Origin: Leptidea sinapis
Taxonomy: Eukaryota; Arthropoda; Insecta; Lepidoptera; Pieridae
DNA: 64,000 nucleotides
Direction: 5' to 3'
Assembly (NCBI RefSeq): GCF_905404315.1
Contig: NC_066312.1
Location: 10,837,001-10,901,000, forward strand
Shown here: piece by piece, positions 21,801 to 31,794 of the stretch
How positions within the stretch are numbered: the stretch's first letter is position 1
Layout: the number at the start of each line of letters is the position of its first letter
Made by a program: the position numbers and the translations under genes
Notes under the pieces: generated by a model
What the model was told of the DNA's origin: nothing
Seen by the model: the letters and a program-made list of their open reading frames with translations, nothing else
Database searches by the model: none

Positions 21801-24728
21801 TCTACAGGTTCAAAAGGTCTTCAACTCAAGCCCCATTTTCGTAGAGTTACGGGAAATAGCCCGTAAATATCAAGATTTAAAAGTTCATCAGAAAGAAATA
21901 CTATATTTTGCGTCTAGCCATTACTAACAAGAAGTTAAGAGTTGAGTGTACGAAAATTTAATTTAAACAAAAACTTTTTAGGATTTTGGAAAAATAACGC
22001 TTATTCATTTAAATTAAAATATTTTTGTTCATGGTAGGTTTTTAAATCACTCAGTGAACGTCAAAATGTCCTTGGAAAATATATGTCTCAGACCTAAGAA
22101 GATCGCGTGCATGATAATATTCAAGTTGCATTAAGATTTCGTATGTTTACTTGTATTAAATAATGTTGTAAGTATTTACTATAGCGCATGCTATGTCGTC
22201 AAGTATCTTTACAAAATTAAAACTAATGCATGTGCATGTTCATATCGCTCCCATCATATAAAATTCATACATACGTCACGCCGAATATTTTTTTTTCTAT
22301 ATGTATTCTTTAACTCTGTTTAGAAAGGTGTATGCGGTTTATTTGGATGAGGAGATTATATATTTCATTTTTTTTATATTATTCAACTAGTTATAGGCTT
22401 GTACCATCGAGGCATTCATTTAACTGTTCTTGTTTTTTAACTTTTTTATTTTTTTTTCAGCGGTCAGATAATTTCATTTACAGTAAATGCTCTTACGGGC
22501 TGATGTACGTAGCTCTATGTTGCAATATATTTCTCATTCGCTTTCTTAAGTTACAAAGTTTTAATTTTATGATATTATATCTATTTAAGGTATCTATCAA
22601 GTTCTAATCGTTGAAACCGCTACAGACAGATGTTGGTGTTAATTTCAATACAAAACTGTAGCTTCTGAATTCTGTCAAAAAAAGATGCCTGGACTATGTT
22701 TCTTGTATATATTCTAAAACTATTTGTGAATCTGTAAAGTAAACAACAATGAAAATTAAATAAAATGTACATTTCCTAAAATGGAAATCTTTTATAAGGA
22801 ATAATAAATATTATTTGCTTATAAAAGATTTTAATTTTGAAGATTTTTCCGATATGCTTCTATTTATTGTTAATGTGATTCGTAATTGTACTAGGTATGT
22901 TTTAAGTTGTGACATTTCTAGCATATCCCTTTATAATAATAATACCAATAATAGACATTTGAACTGTTCATCTAGTTTGTAAATGGTACATACCGTAAAA
23001 GTATATTTACAGTATTTTAGCCTGAATCACGTAGTAGCCATATAGATAAGAATTAGGTTTCTTTTCTCTAATACTACCTAACTTAGGCACTAGTCTAAAT
23101 GAATCAGAACAGAAATGTACATATTCTCTTCTATTCGTCCATTTCTTCTTCTAGGATTTTATATAATATCTTTTTTAATAAAATACTTTTTTACAAACAT
23201 GCCTTTCCATTTAGATACCGCTATTGTCATATCTCACTTTTGTGTGTATATACGTATAATATTATAATCCATATTACTTTTACTTTTTTTTAAATATGAT
23301 TTCATTGAATCATGAAACCATAAACTAACCTAAGCTTAATTTAATTTTCCTACATTGGTATTATACTAATATAGGTAGGTGCTTGAAAAATGAATGTGTG
23401 TAAATACTTACATCAAAATGATGTCCACAAAAATATATTCTTGAATATGCTATGAGCAAAATAAATTGATACTCATATTTGAGCATCGAATTATTTTGAA
23501 TTAATAATAAAAATAATAATATTATTAATTAACCCCCTTAGTCATAATAGTCTGCTAACTTAAAGCATTGCTAATTCTCACTCTGTCTTTTTCTATTGAC
23601 CTAAGTCAGAATGAGAAATAACACTTCTTAGTGCCTGTTTTAAGTTAGCGGACCATTATGAATAAGTGGGTTATTGTATTAATAATATACACTCCTTTGC
23701 AAAAAACGCTTAGATTTTTCTACTTTCTTAGTAATAAATTTACTGGCACTTAATAAATGGTCGAAGGGATAGGAAAAAGTTAAATCCAAATTCGATTTTA
23801 ACACTTTTACTTGACTTTTTTTTTAAGTTATAAGGCATTTATATCATAAAAATGTCCATTTTAACACGGCTCTCTCTTACATTGAGTAAAAAGCCTATTT
23901 CAGTTTTTAAGTGTTAAAAAATATACTTCTAATTACATGACTACTACTAAAAATATTAATAATGTTCCTAGAAAAGCTCTTGACTGTATGGTGCTCGTTT
24001 TTTCTGCAAAGGTGTGTATAATAAACATTATGTGTGTAGTGTACAAACCTATACTTTAGTAAATTCAGTACTACTATTATTAATTATAATATTCAGTAAT
24101 ACTTTAGTAAACCTTCACTGTTGCACGTCCTTTGGGGTCGGCGAATCAATGCCCGATCCGGAGTTTCGTGTCGAACACGGCCCCGCTTTTTAGGTTGCCG
24201 CCGCGTGTGTCACTATAGTGCCGACCAATACTGGAATGAGATGCTGAATTTTTTCCATGCTATCTGAACTTAAGTTCACAATTATAGGCTATCACCTTTT
24301 TTTTTTTCACCCTTTAGTTAACTTTGTACTAAAATATTGTAGGATTGCGATACTCAACTCTATTTTTATAACTTCTCCGTCAGGGAGAACAGAGGTGCCT
24401 TCGGCGGAACAATAAATTGATTTCGTAATTTATAATTTCAGGTCCAAACAAGCACCAATCAGCCGTGACTTGCCTACAATCTAGCAATCGTTTCGTGATT
24501 ACATCCTCAGATGACGGCACTGTGAAGCTATGGGACGTAAGAACGGGAGAATTCATCAGAAACCTAGTGGAACTCAGCTCGGGAGGGTCCGGAGGTGTGG
24601 TTTGGCGCATCAGAGCCTCGGCAACTAAGCTTATATGCGCTGTGGGATCCAGGAATGGGACGGAAGAAACCAAGCTATTAGTACTAGACTTCGACGTGCC
24701 GGGAGCTTGTAGAAAGTGCGAGGAATAG
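132..24728 (+). CDS. ago: archipelago / FBXW7 orthologue, ten coding exons (gene span)
   Basis: F-box/WD40 substrate receptor of the SCF (Skp1-Cullin1-F-box) ubiquitin ligase, which in flies and mammals binds phosphodegrons of Cyclin E, Myc and Notch and sends them for proteasomal destruction; nuclear. Exons at 132-836, 2037-2120, 2768-2812, 3829-3968, 12614-12829, 14180-14468, 14930-15111, 18322-18547, 19495-19705 and 24442-24728 join in frame to 794 residues. The layout is a low-complexity Ser-rich N-terminus, an acidic run (about 241-273), a basic nuclear-localisation-like patch (about 279-293), a dimerisation segment and F-box (about 326-410), then eight WD40 blades to the C-terminus. The human long isoform is 707 aa; insect proteins vary mostly in the N-terminus. 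Motifs SGSTDR and SGSRDA keep the arginines that, as I recall, contact the phosphodegron. The reading frame upstream of the chosen ATG stays open to the acceptor at 117-118, so coding exons further upstream are possible. Boundaries are from splice signals and homology memory, not transcripts. Confidence 0.95.
837..2036 (+). other. ago intron 1
   Basis: GTGAGT donor at 837, AG acceptor at 2035-2036 (TTCACAG). It contains a Helitron-like element (1032-1340); the rest is AT-rich with no gene-like frame that I can support. Confidence 0.7.
1032..1340 (+). mobile_element. Non-autonomous Helitron-like element, complete copy
   Basis: Starts with TC after a host A (1031) and ends with CTAG before a host T (1341), the A/T insertion signature and TC...CTRR termini of Helitrons. 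Related copies are at 4447-4643 (+), 62316-62608 (-) and 63700-64000 (-, cut by the window end). No protein coding is present. It lies in ago intron 1. Confidence 0.7.
2037..2120 (+). CDS. ago: ago exon 2: acidic segment
   Basis: 28 codons beginning GYEYCDGDDESEDEENPES, phase 0 at both ends, acceptor CACAG, donor GAG then GTAACT. The glutamate/aspartate-rich run resembles the acidic stretch in the N-terminal half of FBXW7 proteins. It is too short for a long open frame and was found by its splice signals and composition. Confidence 0.8.
2768..2812 (+). CDS. ago: ago exon 3: 15-codon acidic micro-exon
   Basis: Reads DDDDDDDSEQDERMW, phase 0 at both ends. The acceptor has a pyrimidine tract (TTTTCTTTCTAG) and the donor is TGG then GTAAGT. 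It continues the acidic run of exon 2. Confidence 0.78.
3020..3679. mobile_element. Non-autonomous inverted-repeat DNA transposon in ago intron 3
   Basis: The left end (agccgcttttccaccgcga) and the reverse complement of the right end agree over about 20 bp with two or three mismatches. TAA flanks both ends (target duplication expected of PIF/Harbinger-like or related elements). The interior is GC-richer than the surrounding intron, has no open frame and repeats a GAGCGGAGCGG-like motif near 3038 and 3174. It ends about 150 bp before exon 4. Confidence 0.65.
3829..3968 (+). CDS. ago: ago exon 4: nuclear-localisation-like basic patch
   Basis: 46 codons plus 2 nt, starting RKRRLEPPPPQSAKK, which matches in position and character the KKRKL-type nuclear localisation signal of FBXW7. 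It ends PPEINKWLTR just before the dimerisation segment. Acceptor GTGTAG, donor CCAG then GTAAGT, leaving phase 2, which exon 5 completes as Arg. Confidence 0.85.
4447..4643 (+). mobile_element. Helitron-like element, diverged and internally shortened copy
   Basis: Shares the 5' block (tataaaattc, then cgtgtcaca) and the 3' block (gtttgccgggtcagcta) with the element at 1032-1340 in the same orientation, but is about 110 bp shorter and heavily mutated. Confidence 0.55.
5824..5925 (+). repeat. Dispersed repeat with CGACTTCAAAAAAGGAGGAGG core
   Basis: The same core recurs at 26179-26201 with about 20 identical bases. It is followed here by text about a conserved gggtgaaccgattttgat motif. I recall this as a very common lepidopteran interspersed repeat but cannot place it in a class. 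Confidence 0.5.
10170..10985. mobile_element. Inverted-repeat element carrying a GC-rich tandem repeat
   Basis: About 110 bp at the left (through 10276) and right (from about 10885) are imperfect reverse complements. Shared blocks include gtcaatcgact, acaatttaacggcctg and gtgatattgta. Further inside, ctgattggtc (near 10307) pairs with gaccaatcag (near 10825). The middle holds about three 109-119 bp tandem units (10404-10756). No open frame for a transposase, so it would be non-autonomous. Ends and target duplication could not be fixed exactly. Confidence 0.65.
10404..10756 (+). repeat. GC-rich minisatellite, unit about 115 bp, three copies plus a start
   Basis: Units begin at 10404, 10523, 10638 and (truncated) 10747. 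Each has a gattcggttc-like start, a GC-rich block with gctgccgcggcac or similar, then tcgtgcgttgt and an atttgtttt segment. It stands out strongly from the AT-rich intron. Confidence 0.75.
12614..12829 (+). CDS. ago: ago exon 5: dimerisation segment and F-box
   Basis: Encodes residues about 326-396: FQCWSNGEKIEAIEALINRC, then the near-invariant stretch with QRDFISLLPKELAL, a PKDLL motif and AAQTCRYW. This is the Skp1-binding F-box with its preceding dimerisation helix, the best conserved N-terminal part of FBXW7. Acceptor TTGTTCAG at 12612-12613; donor GTGAGT at 12830. The phases at both ends agree with the neighbours. Confidence 0.95.
13090..14132 (+). mobile_element. Non-LTR retrotransposon 3' end (jockey/CR1-type), degenerate, in ago intron 5
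   Basis: Frames at 13079-13279, 13306-13560 and 13688-13951 read as successive, frameshifted pieces of a reverse transcriptase C-terminal half. Recognisable pieces are SSRYDAIALQEDLQFYTD, MTFTRKRHP, LKILYCTFVRCHLEYASQIW and a C-terminal tail ending KTFFESDD then stop at 13949-13951. A 3' UTR and an (AAATA)n-like tail at about 14114-14132 follow. It is broken by at least two frameshifts and ends 47 bp before ago exon 6. Confidence 0.8.
14180..14468 (+). CDS. ago: ago exon 6: end of F-box, linker and first WD40 blade
   Basis: Residues 397-493: FLADDNLLWKEQCRRIGL, SPWKAAYMRQ, then RGHDDHVITCLQF and SGSDDTTLKVWSAITGK, very close to FBXW7. The acceptor is weak (ATGAGTTAG, little pyrimidine tract) but the frame and homology fix it. 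Donor AAG then GTTTGT, phase 0. Confidence 0.93.
14930..15111 (+). CDS. ago: ago exon 7: WD40 blades 2-3
   Basis: Residues 494-553: CLRTLVGHSGGVWSSQM, SGSTDRTLRVWNAKSG, GHTSTVRCMHLHQN. The STDR arginine is the one I associate with degron contact in human FBXW7. Acceptor TTTCAG; donor ACAG then GTTAAT in phase 2. Confidence 0.95.
15112..18321 (+). other. ago intron 7 (3.2 kb)
   Basis: AT-rich intron; the only supported content is a LINE relic at about 16985-17400. I see no other gene. Confidence 0.7.
16985..17400 (+). mobile_element. LINE reverse transcriptase C-terminal relic (RTE-type, decayed)
   Basis: Text after 17010 reads, across frames, like the LYNACILPVL / SMERS / LDRTHRQK region that precedes the C-terminus of RTE-like polyproteins. 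The open frame 17107-17358 ends with AEDRNKWKAIV then YNPQQ, typical of such a C-terminus. Frameshifts and a shortened middle show it is dead. The clade is inferred from memory. Confidence 0.5.
18322..18547 (+). CDS. ago: ago exon 8: WD40 blades 4-5
   Basis: Residues 554-629: VVSGSRDATLRVW, GRCLRVLVGHMAAVRCVQF, SGAYDYFVKVWNPETG, LAGHTNRVYSLQ. Near-identical spacing to FBXW7, including the SRDAT arginine. Acceptor TTTTCAG, donor CAG then GTAAAG, phase 0 at the 3' end. Confidence 0.95.
18609..18668 (+). mobile_element. RTE LINE 3' tip with GATGAT tail
   Basis: Carries the phrase ttgtccagcagtggacgtct followed by ccggctgatgatgatgat and an (AT)n run. The same phrase ends the longer RTE copies at 57358-57745 and 61383-61592. 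It inserted 62 bp after ago exon 8. Confidence 0.7.
19341..19477 (+). mobile_element. Short interspersed element copy abutting ago exon 9
   Basis: Same family as 52921-53097, 53560-53740 and 54625-54690 (-): a tgggcaaatga start, gacgagcgca, atcagctgaacgtcctgctc, and an oligo-A end after cccttattttcat. This copy lacks the internal hairpin (ccgctcag ... ctgagcgg) present in the 52.9 kb copy. Its A-tail ends 17 bp before the exon 9 acceptor junction. Confidence 0.7.
19495..19705 (+). CDS. ago: ago exon 9: WD40 blades 6-7
   Basis: Residues 630-699: FDGVHVVSGSLDTSIRVWD, GHQSLTSGMEL, LVSGNADSTVKVWDITTG, LHTLSG. Acceptor ATTTCAG; donor CTG then GTAAAT, phase 1, completed by exon 10 as Gly. Confidence 0.95.
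19909..20040 (+). pseudogene. Fragment of a MADF-domain transposon protein
   Basis: From ATG at 19909 the frame reads MVLNVDVIQEIENIPALCDT, then a HDRNLK, a stop, and KLWDEVCKFIW. This is the helix 1-2 pattern of MADF domains (I..IE..P.LWD....Y.DR..K...W..V), which occur in the accessory protein of PIF/Harbinger-type transposons. The stop inside and the abrupt end show it is broken. A cellular MADF paralogue is the other possibility. Confidence 0.5.
23531..23672. mobile_element. Miniature inverted-repeat element (142 bp)
   Basis: The left half (aacccccttagtcataatag, tctgctaacttaaa, tctcactctg) and the reverse complement of the right half (aacccacttattcataatgg, tccgctaacttaaa, tctcattctg) pair over most of their length, so the element would fold into one long hairpin. 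No coding capacity. Confidence 0.75.
24442..24728 (+). CDS. ago: ago terminal exon: WD40 blade 8 and C-terminus
   Basis: Residues 700-794: GPNKHQSAVTCLQS, VITSSDDGTVKLWD, TGEFIRNLV, SGGSGGVVWRIRAS, GSRNGTEETKLLVLDFDV, then a lineage-specific tail ending CRKCEE and TAG at 24726-24728. Up to LLVLDFDV it is nearly identical to animal FBXW7. Acceptor ATTTCAG. Confidence 0.96.
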
Positions 24729-26178
24729 CATCGACTTAACCGACGCCTGTTGCGTCGATACGCCAACCTCTATGCGCCGTGGCACTGTTAATTATTTCAC
24801 CGTTGTACTTGGGTTGTGATGTTCAGATAACATACAACACAATTTAACTCGGTGTTTTACAGTCCACTCTGCCATTTTGTGACAGTTGATGAACTATTAA
24901 AATTTTATTATTAACCGACTTGTAACGTCTATATTATGCAACGTTAGATATGGATTAATATCGTAGTTATAAGGAACAGTGAAATCAGTGTGAACTTTTA
25001 AGAGGAGTGAATGGTTTGGTTTTTGGCTAGGAGCAACTACTGAACATTACAGTGTTATTAATAACTTGTGTATATCTTGATATACTACTATTGTACACCA
25101 TTATAATACAATACTTAGTTGATAAGTACGTCAATTTGTGTCACTGAGTCTTATGTTGCCAAATGTTTGTCATCTCATAATATTTGCTTCATCGTCCCAA
25201 AGAGTATGTAGTTATGTGGATTTCACGTATTAAATTTATTACTTAGGATAATTTTAGTTTATATAAGCTTAGGACATTGTTTTTGTTTATTGACATCTGA
25301 CTTATACTATTTTGACATTTACTATCTATATGTAGTGCTAATGAAGTCGTTATTCAAATATGTAGAATAATTATTATTGTCAGCCCGTATTGATGACATA
25401 TTCATAGTGCATTATACGGACAAGTTATATTTATTATACAATCAATTTAAATTTTTACACAATATTATGCATACACGATGACTTGTTTAAGTATACGCTT
25501 TTTTATGTAGTATAAAATTTAATTCATTGTTATTATTTTACAAATGATGACTTACAAACGAAATTTACATTCGATATACTTAACATGTTTTCTTTTTTTA
25601 TCTATGATCTTAGTTGTTAAACTAAACACAAGTGTATTCTAGGTTAATATAAATTGTCTAACCATTAACTTTTGGATATGTTTTTCCAATGACAATGTAA
25701 CATACGTATATAAATACGGTCTGCAATGTATCATTGAATTGTTCACATTATTCTCCATTTGACATATAAATAAATGTTGACACAAGTGTTTGCTTGACGT
25801 AATTATGATATATAACGCGCATTGGCTCGGGAAAAGCAAACAACATTCGAATTTACTTGTTAACTAAACTTAAATAGCCAACACATATATTAGCATAATT
25901 ATTGCTTCAATATCACACTGTACCTTGGAGGTAATTGATAGTTGTACATGCATTATTTTTATTAATCCCTTTCTGTGGTTAACACAATAGTAAAATGTAT
26001 CTTTGAAACAAGAAACAGTGAAAACACAACTTTTGTATCATAATGTCAACAACGAGTCATGTCTTATTCTATAAATTATAATCAGATAAAATAAAACACT
26101 TAAATTATAATAAGCATTTAACATGTTAACAATTTCATAATAATACCTATGTATGTATTAATATTTTTGTGTTTTTTA

Positions 26179-26212
26179 ACCGACTTCAAAAAAGGAGGAG
26201 GTTCTCAATTTC
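26179..26212 (+). repeat. Second copy of the CGACTTCAAAAAAGGAGGAGG repeat
   Basis: Matches the 5826 copy through the purine-rich core, then continues ttctcaatttc instead of tttgtcgg. Confidence 0.5.
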
Positions 26213-26883
26213 TTTTTTTACAGTGTGCATAAGTATATGCTTCCAGTCTCACAATACATGGCTGTGCGCCGGGCCCATCTACTTATTCAGTAGTAATTAG
26301 TATTGAAACTTTACATCACTGTGTTATATTTATTTTGGTGTTGAATTTATTTTAAAAATATGTACTATTTGTTGTTGTTTCTGTGTTTTAAGTGAAACAT
26401 TCATTATTGTCATAATTAGGCGTTATACTTCTCCTTATTTTATTATGTAATGAAACTAATGTTGAAATGAAATTGAATTTGTATTTCTTTTTCAATATTC
26501 ACGTTAAATATAACTATTCAATTTATATTTACAGTGAAATGAAATTAATTTGAATGTTTTTCAGTTTGATCTTTCTCAAACTTAGGTTATATTGTAATAT
26601 TTAATAGCAATGAATTATATTAATCATAATATGTAGATTAATAGAAGTGGCCAGCAATTTGTCATTATAGTAACTAGGTTTAAACTTTTTATTATCTAAT
26701 AGTTGATAATGTTTGAACTTTGTACCGAATTAACTTCATAATAACCCATGCTTAGACATCATAACCTGTAATAAGTAGATAAAGTTAGCTTATATATGAA
26801 TGTAAGGGTGTATATGATTCAGATTCTCTCATGTTATCCATCGGCGGGCAGCGGGAAAGACTAGTTAGCTAGTGACTATTAAA

Positions 26884-27633
26884 GGTGCGTACAGACTGAT
26901 GAAACGTAACGTGAAATGAATCAATCTAACTTTCATCACATGTTCATTCAGTACAACCTCCCGCGTACGTTTGTTTCCGCCATTCAGTCGCCCCGTTGTG
27001 TTCGTAAGAAAAACCGTTACAAATGAGAAATCGTTACTACGTGTGTAACGTTTCATGACACATAGGCATAAAAGGCATTTATTTTCTCAAAATTTATTCC
27101 TTTAGAATTATTTTTGATGTCATTTCTAATATACTAGATACTACTATCGCTTTGGAAACAAATCGAGCTTTGAGAGAGAAGAAGCGGCGCATGAAACTAG
27201 CATTGCTGTTTGCGCTCTTTTTAATAAAATATACAATATTGTACTGTCATTGCTATTGCTATAAAATAATCATAATCTAGGCTGTCCATTCACTTAGATA
27301 TTCAGCTGTGGAGTAGTAGGATTTACGACAGAGCCATTTTTAAATAAAACATTTAACTTTATGTATAGATAATGCCTGAACAGTGGCTGGGACTTATTAT
27401 AAAAGTGTATACATTTACCCTTAAAGCTATTATGTATCTTATGAAGCCTACTGGAATAAGTTACAAGCAATCCCTGATTTCTAGTGTTATAATAATGAAA
27501 ATCACCATTAAGAGCAAAAAGGTGACGAGTTTTGTGAACGTATATTAAATTTTCATAATTGGAGTGATGTGTACTGCGAATTCTTTCATTGCATGATACA
27601 TTTCATGTTACGTTCCACCAGTCTGTACGCACC
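26884..27633. mobile_element. Inverted-repeat DNA element (about 750 bp) with a nested LINE end
   Basis: The left end ggtgcgtacagactgatg and the reverse complement of the right end (ggtgcgtacagactggtg) match at 17 of 18 positions. The match continues through aacgtaac and tgaaatg. Inside, 27065-27245 resembles a LINE 3' end also seen at 38250-38395, so the two are nested. No transposase frame is visible. Confidence 0.7.
27065..27245 (+). mobile_element. LINE 3' end relic nested in the inverted-repeat element
   Basis: Shares with 38250-38395 the blocks attcctttagaatt, tttttgatgtcat, ggaaacaaat, gagagagaa and aagcggcgca, plus a closing cgctctttttaataaaata or near variant. Non-coding; direction inferred from the AATAAA-like end. 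Confidence 0.55.
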
Positions 27634-29511
27634 ATTACATACATAATGGTAGAAAGATTGGGATGCCTTGAATGACACTCTCACGTTTTATAATATGTCT
27701 AGATGTCCACGACAATAATATGTAATTAATATGTGTTCTTCACTTGAGAGTAATTCCATCGACATGTATTACGCATAATGCCTTTAGTTGCACTTGCCAT
27801 AATGCAATTTATATAAGTGTAGGCTATGTTTCTTTGCGGTTATTTTGACATATCGCTAATGATTCGATATCGATAACCTAATAAAGTCGTTTCGGATGTT
27901 AGACATAACAAATATCATATCTTATTCATTTGGTAATAAAATAATTATTAATATACAGTTTGCTGCTATCGCGACTATTTAGACAAGGCAGACAATAAAA
28001 ATGAATTAAAATGATCACAGCACATTATTCTATTTATTGCCTCACATAAACTTAATTATATATTTATTTATTTATCTCATTTATAATGAGGCTCAGTGAA
28101 GCCTGTTGTCAAAAATAAATAAATACGAAAACTCACCGGTTCTAAGCGATATTTAGCTTGGCTTCAATAAAAATATTTTTCAGCCTGTTTAATCCCAAAG
28201 GATTTAAAAAATAAAAAGCTTGCCTCACTTTTATAGGTTTTTGTCATATCACATAATCAAGTATTTTGTGTTATTTATAGTGTAGAGTTGATATATATCC
28301 GGGCACTTTTATTTGTGCCTTGCGGAATTAATAATTTGTACATTGTATAATATCATTATTTGGTAGACGCTTTTATCGCTACCAACTTTTTTTTCATTTG
28401 TGTAGATGATAGCGAACACATATTTAATAAAAAGCAATAAATACCACAACACATGTCAATATTTTTAGGCGATGTATAAACGCTGAATTATTGTAATGTA
28501 GGTGTAGTATTTTATACAATATTAACTGAGTCATGCTTAGTAGGTTAGGAACTAGACATTGTAGTCTACATAATATGCGAATATCATTAGGTAATTGGTA
28601 TGAATAATGCTTACATTCGAAAGAGATGGAACAACAATTGGGCCTGTAATGCTTATATTACTGGCTCACTCACAATTAGATTATAATCATACTCAAATAG
28701 AATTAAGGAAGTAATTTTAACTTAGTGAATTCAGTCGGGCCATACGTTGGCATCACATTCTTTTATGTATTTTACTCAGACGACTCATCGGACCCAATGA
28801 TGCTGTCCAAAGTGATAACTACGATGAACTGAAAAGTTCTAGAAGAATGTTTCAATTTGGTGCATTAATTATACAGCAAATTAACATTGATTCTGTGTGA
28901 TGTCGTCAAATTAATAATTGGTCTAATGCTGTTTCGCCCGACTCTATGTAATGTAGTGTAATGCATGAACATACCGCGCTGTTAAACACACCATTGTTAT
29001 AATAATATATTACTGTGTATTTATAATTAAGACGTCTCGTAATAATAAAGAAACGTTGATAAGTTTCCTTCTAGTTTTTTGATACGGGGATGTGTCTTAG
29101 TTTTGAGACGAATTATGTAATATTGACGGTGCAGGAGTTGTGTAACAAGTAGCCCGTTCTGAAGTTTGTGACAGTTATGTGTACTAGTCGGACGTGTAAA
29201 GTATGGGATGGCAATTGGACTCTTATCTTCTCGCTCTTATACTTCCGGTGTACCGGTATATAGATTGCAGGTAAATGAAAATTTTTGAGGTGAAAAACTT
29301 GTGATCCTTTGCATTGTTGAGTGTGATTCTGTGAGTACTAAATGAGACTGAGCCGTCGCGCTTGTCTGTGCTACGGTCGTTTGAATAGTCCGCTTAATTT
29401 GATTCAAAAAGCGCAGACAGAGAAAAATTTTGCCCCGACTCATTTATACACTATAAACAGACAAACACACATGGTCAACGATCAGACATTTCTAATATAA
29501 TTCTTTCATAG

Positions 29512-29752
29512 TATAATAATATGCTCCGCCTGGAATTCTCTTCCCACGATGGCCCAACTACTACGTCAGGATATAATAAATGTCATACTGACAGCTCGCC
29601 ATTTCATCGCTATTGTCGTTTCGCTCACACCTATAGCAAGTCTATAGCGTTGTTTCATTCGAAAATAGTTATCGGACCTGATGACGTATTCTTAGACCAA
29701 TCACGTGAGCCAGCTGTCAACCGAAGAGATTACCAGGCGGAGTATTATTATA
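29512..29752. mobile_element. Miniature inverted-repeat element (241 bp)
   Basis: Left tataataatatgctccgcct ggaattctctt pairs with the reverse complement of the right end (tataataata, ctccgcctgg, taatctctt) over about 28 bp with a small gap. A further weak internal pairing involves tacgtca. Found by eye; ends approximate. Confidence 0.55.
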
Positions 29753-31544
29753 TGAATTCTTTAGTCGTACGACTACGTACTAGTTCTAAGGTTTGAGCGG
29801 TTGCTGAGAGCGGAGTGCTTGTTTCGCGACAGTTACATGTACGCGTAGACATTTGATTGGAGGGTCGAGGTATTGCCGAAGGTTGCGTGCGGCTAAATAT
29901 TTCAAACGAAGACTGAAGTATAGGTATAATGTAATTATAGTATTTAATAATGTTCGCGGGCGAGGATGCACAGATACGTCGAATGTTGCAGCGACTTGCG
30001 ACACTTGATCTCATTAACTCTCCGTTATAATCCAGTGTAATACCCACAATCACTCGACTCCCGTCTTTGTTGGTCTTGAATCACTCAATATATTGATATA
30101 TTTATGCATCCGTTTGATTTGGTGAACTATTTGTTTTATTTTAAGTTACGTACGTTAAGTTCGGCTGCGTTTTTTGGTGATTATGATAATGAAACTAGTT
30201 TCTGTATAATTATTATTTTTTCATCAATTCATATTGCTCAAACAGCGATTTAATAATGATGCAATTTTAACTTTCATAAAATTTATGACAGTTTAAACCT
30301 TCGAATAGTTATAGTAATTACGGTTTGACCACATATATCACAAATATTATTGTAATTATATGTCATTCAGACTATCATGTCGGTTTCATTGCTTCAGTAC
30401 ACTAATGGTTTAATAAGATTTTCAAATACTTTTCCCTGCGAATGCTGTTGCGTGTGAATGGCTCTAGCGTGGTTAAATATTAATTTTGGATTGGGTCTCA
30501 ATTCTTATAATTATATTAATCACTTACTACAAACACCAATCAATAACAACCTACACTAGCTGCTTTGAATATAAATAACTCAGTAATATCTCGACTGAGA
30601 TCCGCGCCGCTTATATTATTGGACCGAGTCCCGCGGCCTTTTTATTTTAGTCGTTCGAGCTCTGCGCCACTTGTTCTCCAGTGGACTTGCCACTGCCTCG
30701 TAACCGCTTCGCTTATCCGCTTACGAAAAAGCGGTTTTTTTGAGAGTAGTCCTCCATTAATTTAAGTTTAAATTCTAAAAATTCATCCTACCTATGGTAA
30801 GAGGCGAGACCATAAATTATTTGAAAATCTTACTACAACCGACAGTGTTAAATGATAATTTTTTTACAACTTCGTTTGCAACATGTTGTAATAGATACAA
30901 TTTTTTTGTTATTTATTTTATTGTTATATTATTGTTCGAAGTTCAAAGTAGGACACAATATTAATTGTGAATTCGAGTTCTTAAGCAACTTCTTACCTGG
31001 AATAAAATGTGCTAAATGAATTAGAAGCTTATTCCTACAGCAAAAAAAATTAAGAAAAATCGTCTTATTGTTATGAACAATTTAATAATTAATTTAGTTT
31101 TCATTAATTACATTGGTAATCTATGTATTCTGTTTTACTTTCTCTTACGTAACATATTTGACGGTGTTGTTAAAGCGTATAATTTAGCTATTTTTTTTAA
31201 ATTAATGGGCGAATAACCTGTTCAAAACTTACTGTATTTAATTTCCGCTTTTCAATTAATATTCTTTAAATAAAGTCGGTTGTTTTCAAATATTGTGTTT
31301 TATTGTATCAAATGGTACTAAAATTACCATTGTGTGTCTACAAAATTATTTTCAGAAATCAACGGTAAAAGAAAGGAGATAACTTTTTGGTACTAACTCT
31401 AACTCTTGGTGCAAACACACTAACTGAAACCGAAATATCCTAAATCACTAAGCTCTTTTTCATCTGATTGTGATGAATGTTTGAACCAAAATCGTTTTTG
31501 AAATGATCTCTGTTATCTTATTTGCCGGACTTCGCCTCCTTACA

Positions 31545-31790
31545 AAACCATTACCATTTATTCTTGAAAAACCCAAAAATTCTGTACGGCACTGCAAGTG
31601 CGCTAGTTGAGATATAAAATGCTGTCTCATCATTCACTAGAAAACACCGCACGAGGAAGCTCATTCCACAGTTGGTTGTACTTGGAAAAAGCACTGAGAA
31701 CCGCACTGTGGAGGAACGCTCCACATTAATATGGTGGGGATGATAACTTAATTTGTGGCGTAAGTTCACCTGTAAGGCAAAGCCAAATTG
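31545..31790 (-). mobile_element. Jockey/CR1-type LINE 3' fragment, minus orientation
   Basis: The reverse complement contains ccacaaattaagttatcatc, cacagtgcggttctc, aactgtggaatgagcttcct and the closing cagtgccg ... gggtttttcaag. These correspond to the end of the reverse transcriptase frame and the 3' UTR of the element lying next to it on +. No intact frame. Confidence 0.65.
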
Positions 31791-31794
31791 GCTT

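Larger units (their letters stand above)
19706..24441 (+). other. ago intron 9 (4.7 kb)
   Basis: AT-rich. It contains a MADF-like transposon gene fragment (19909-20040) and a short inverted-repeat element (23531-23672). A GC-rich stretch at about 24120-24245 is unexplained. Open frames at 21682-21927 (+) and 21129-21515 (-) have no recognisable features. Confidence 0.65.

Noticed and set aside
21682..21927. 81-codon + frame in ago intron 9
   Set aside because: Helical-looking but no family recognised and no splice fit with the ago phases.
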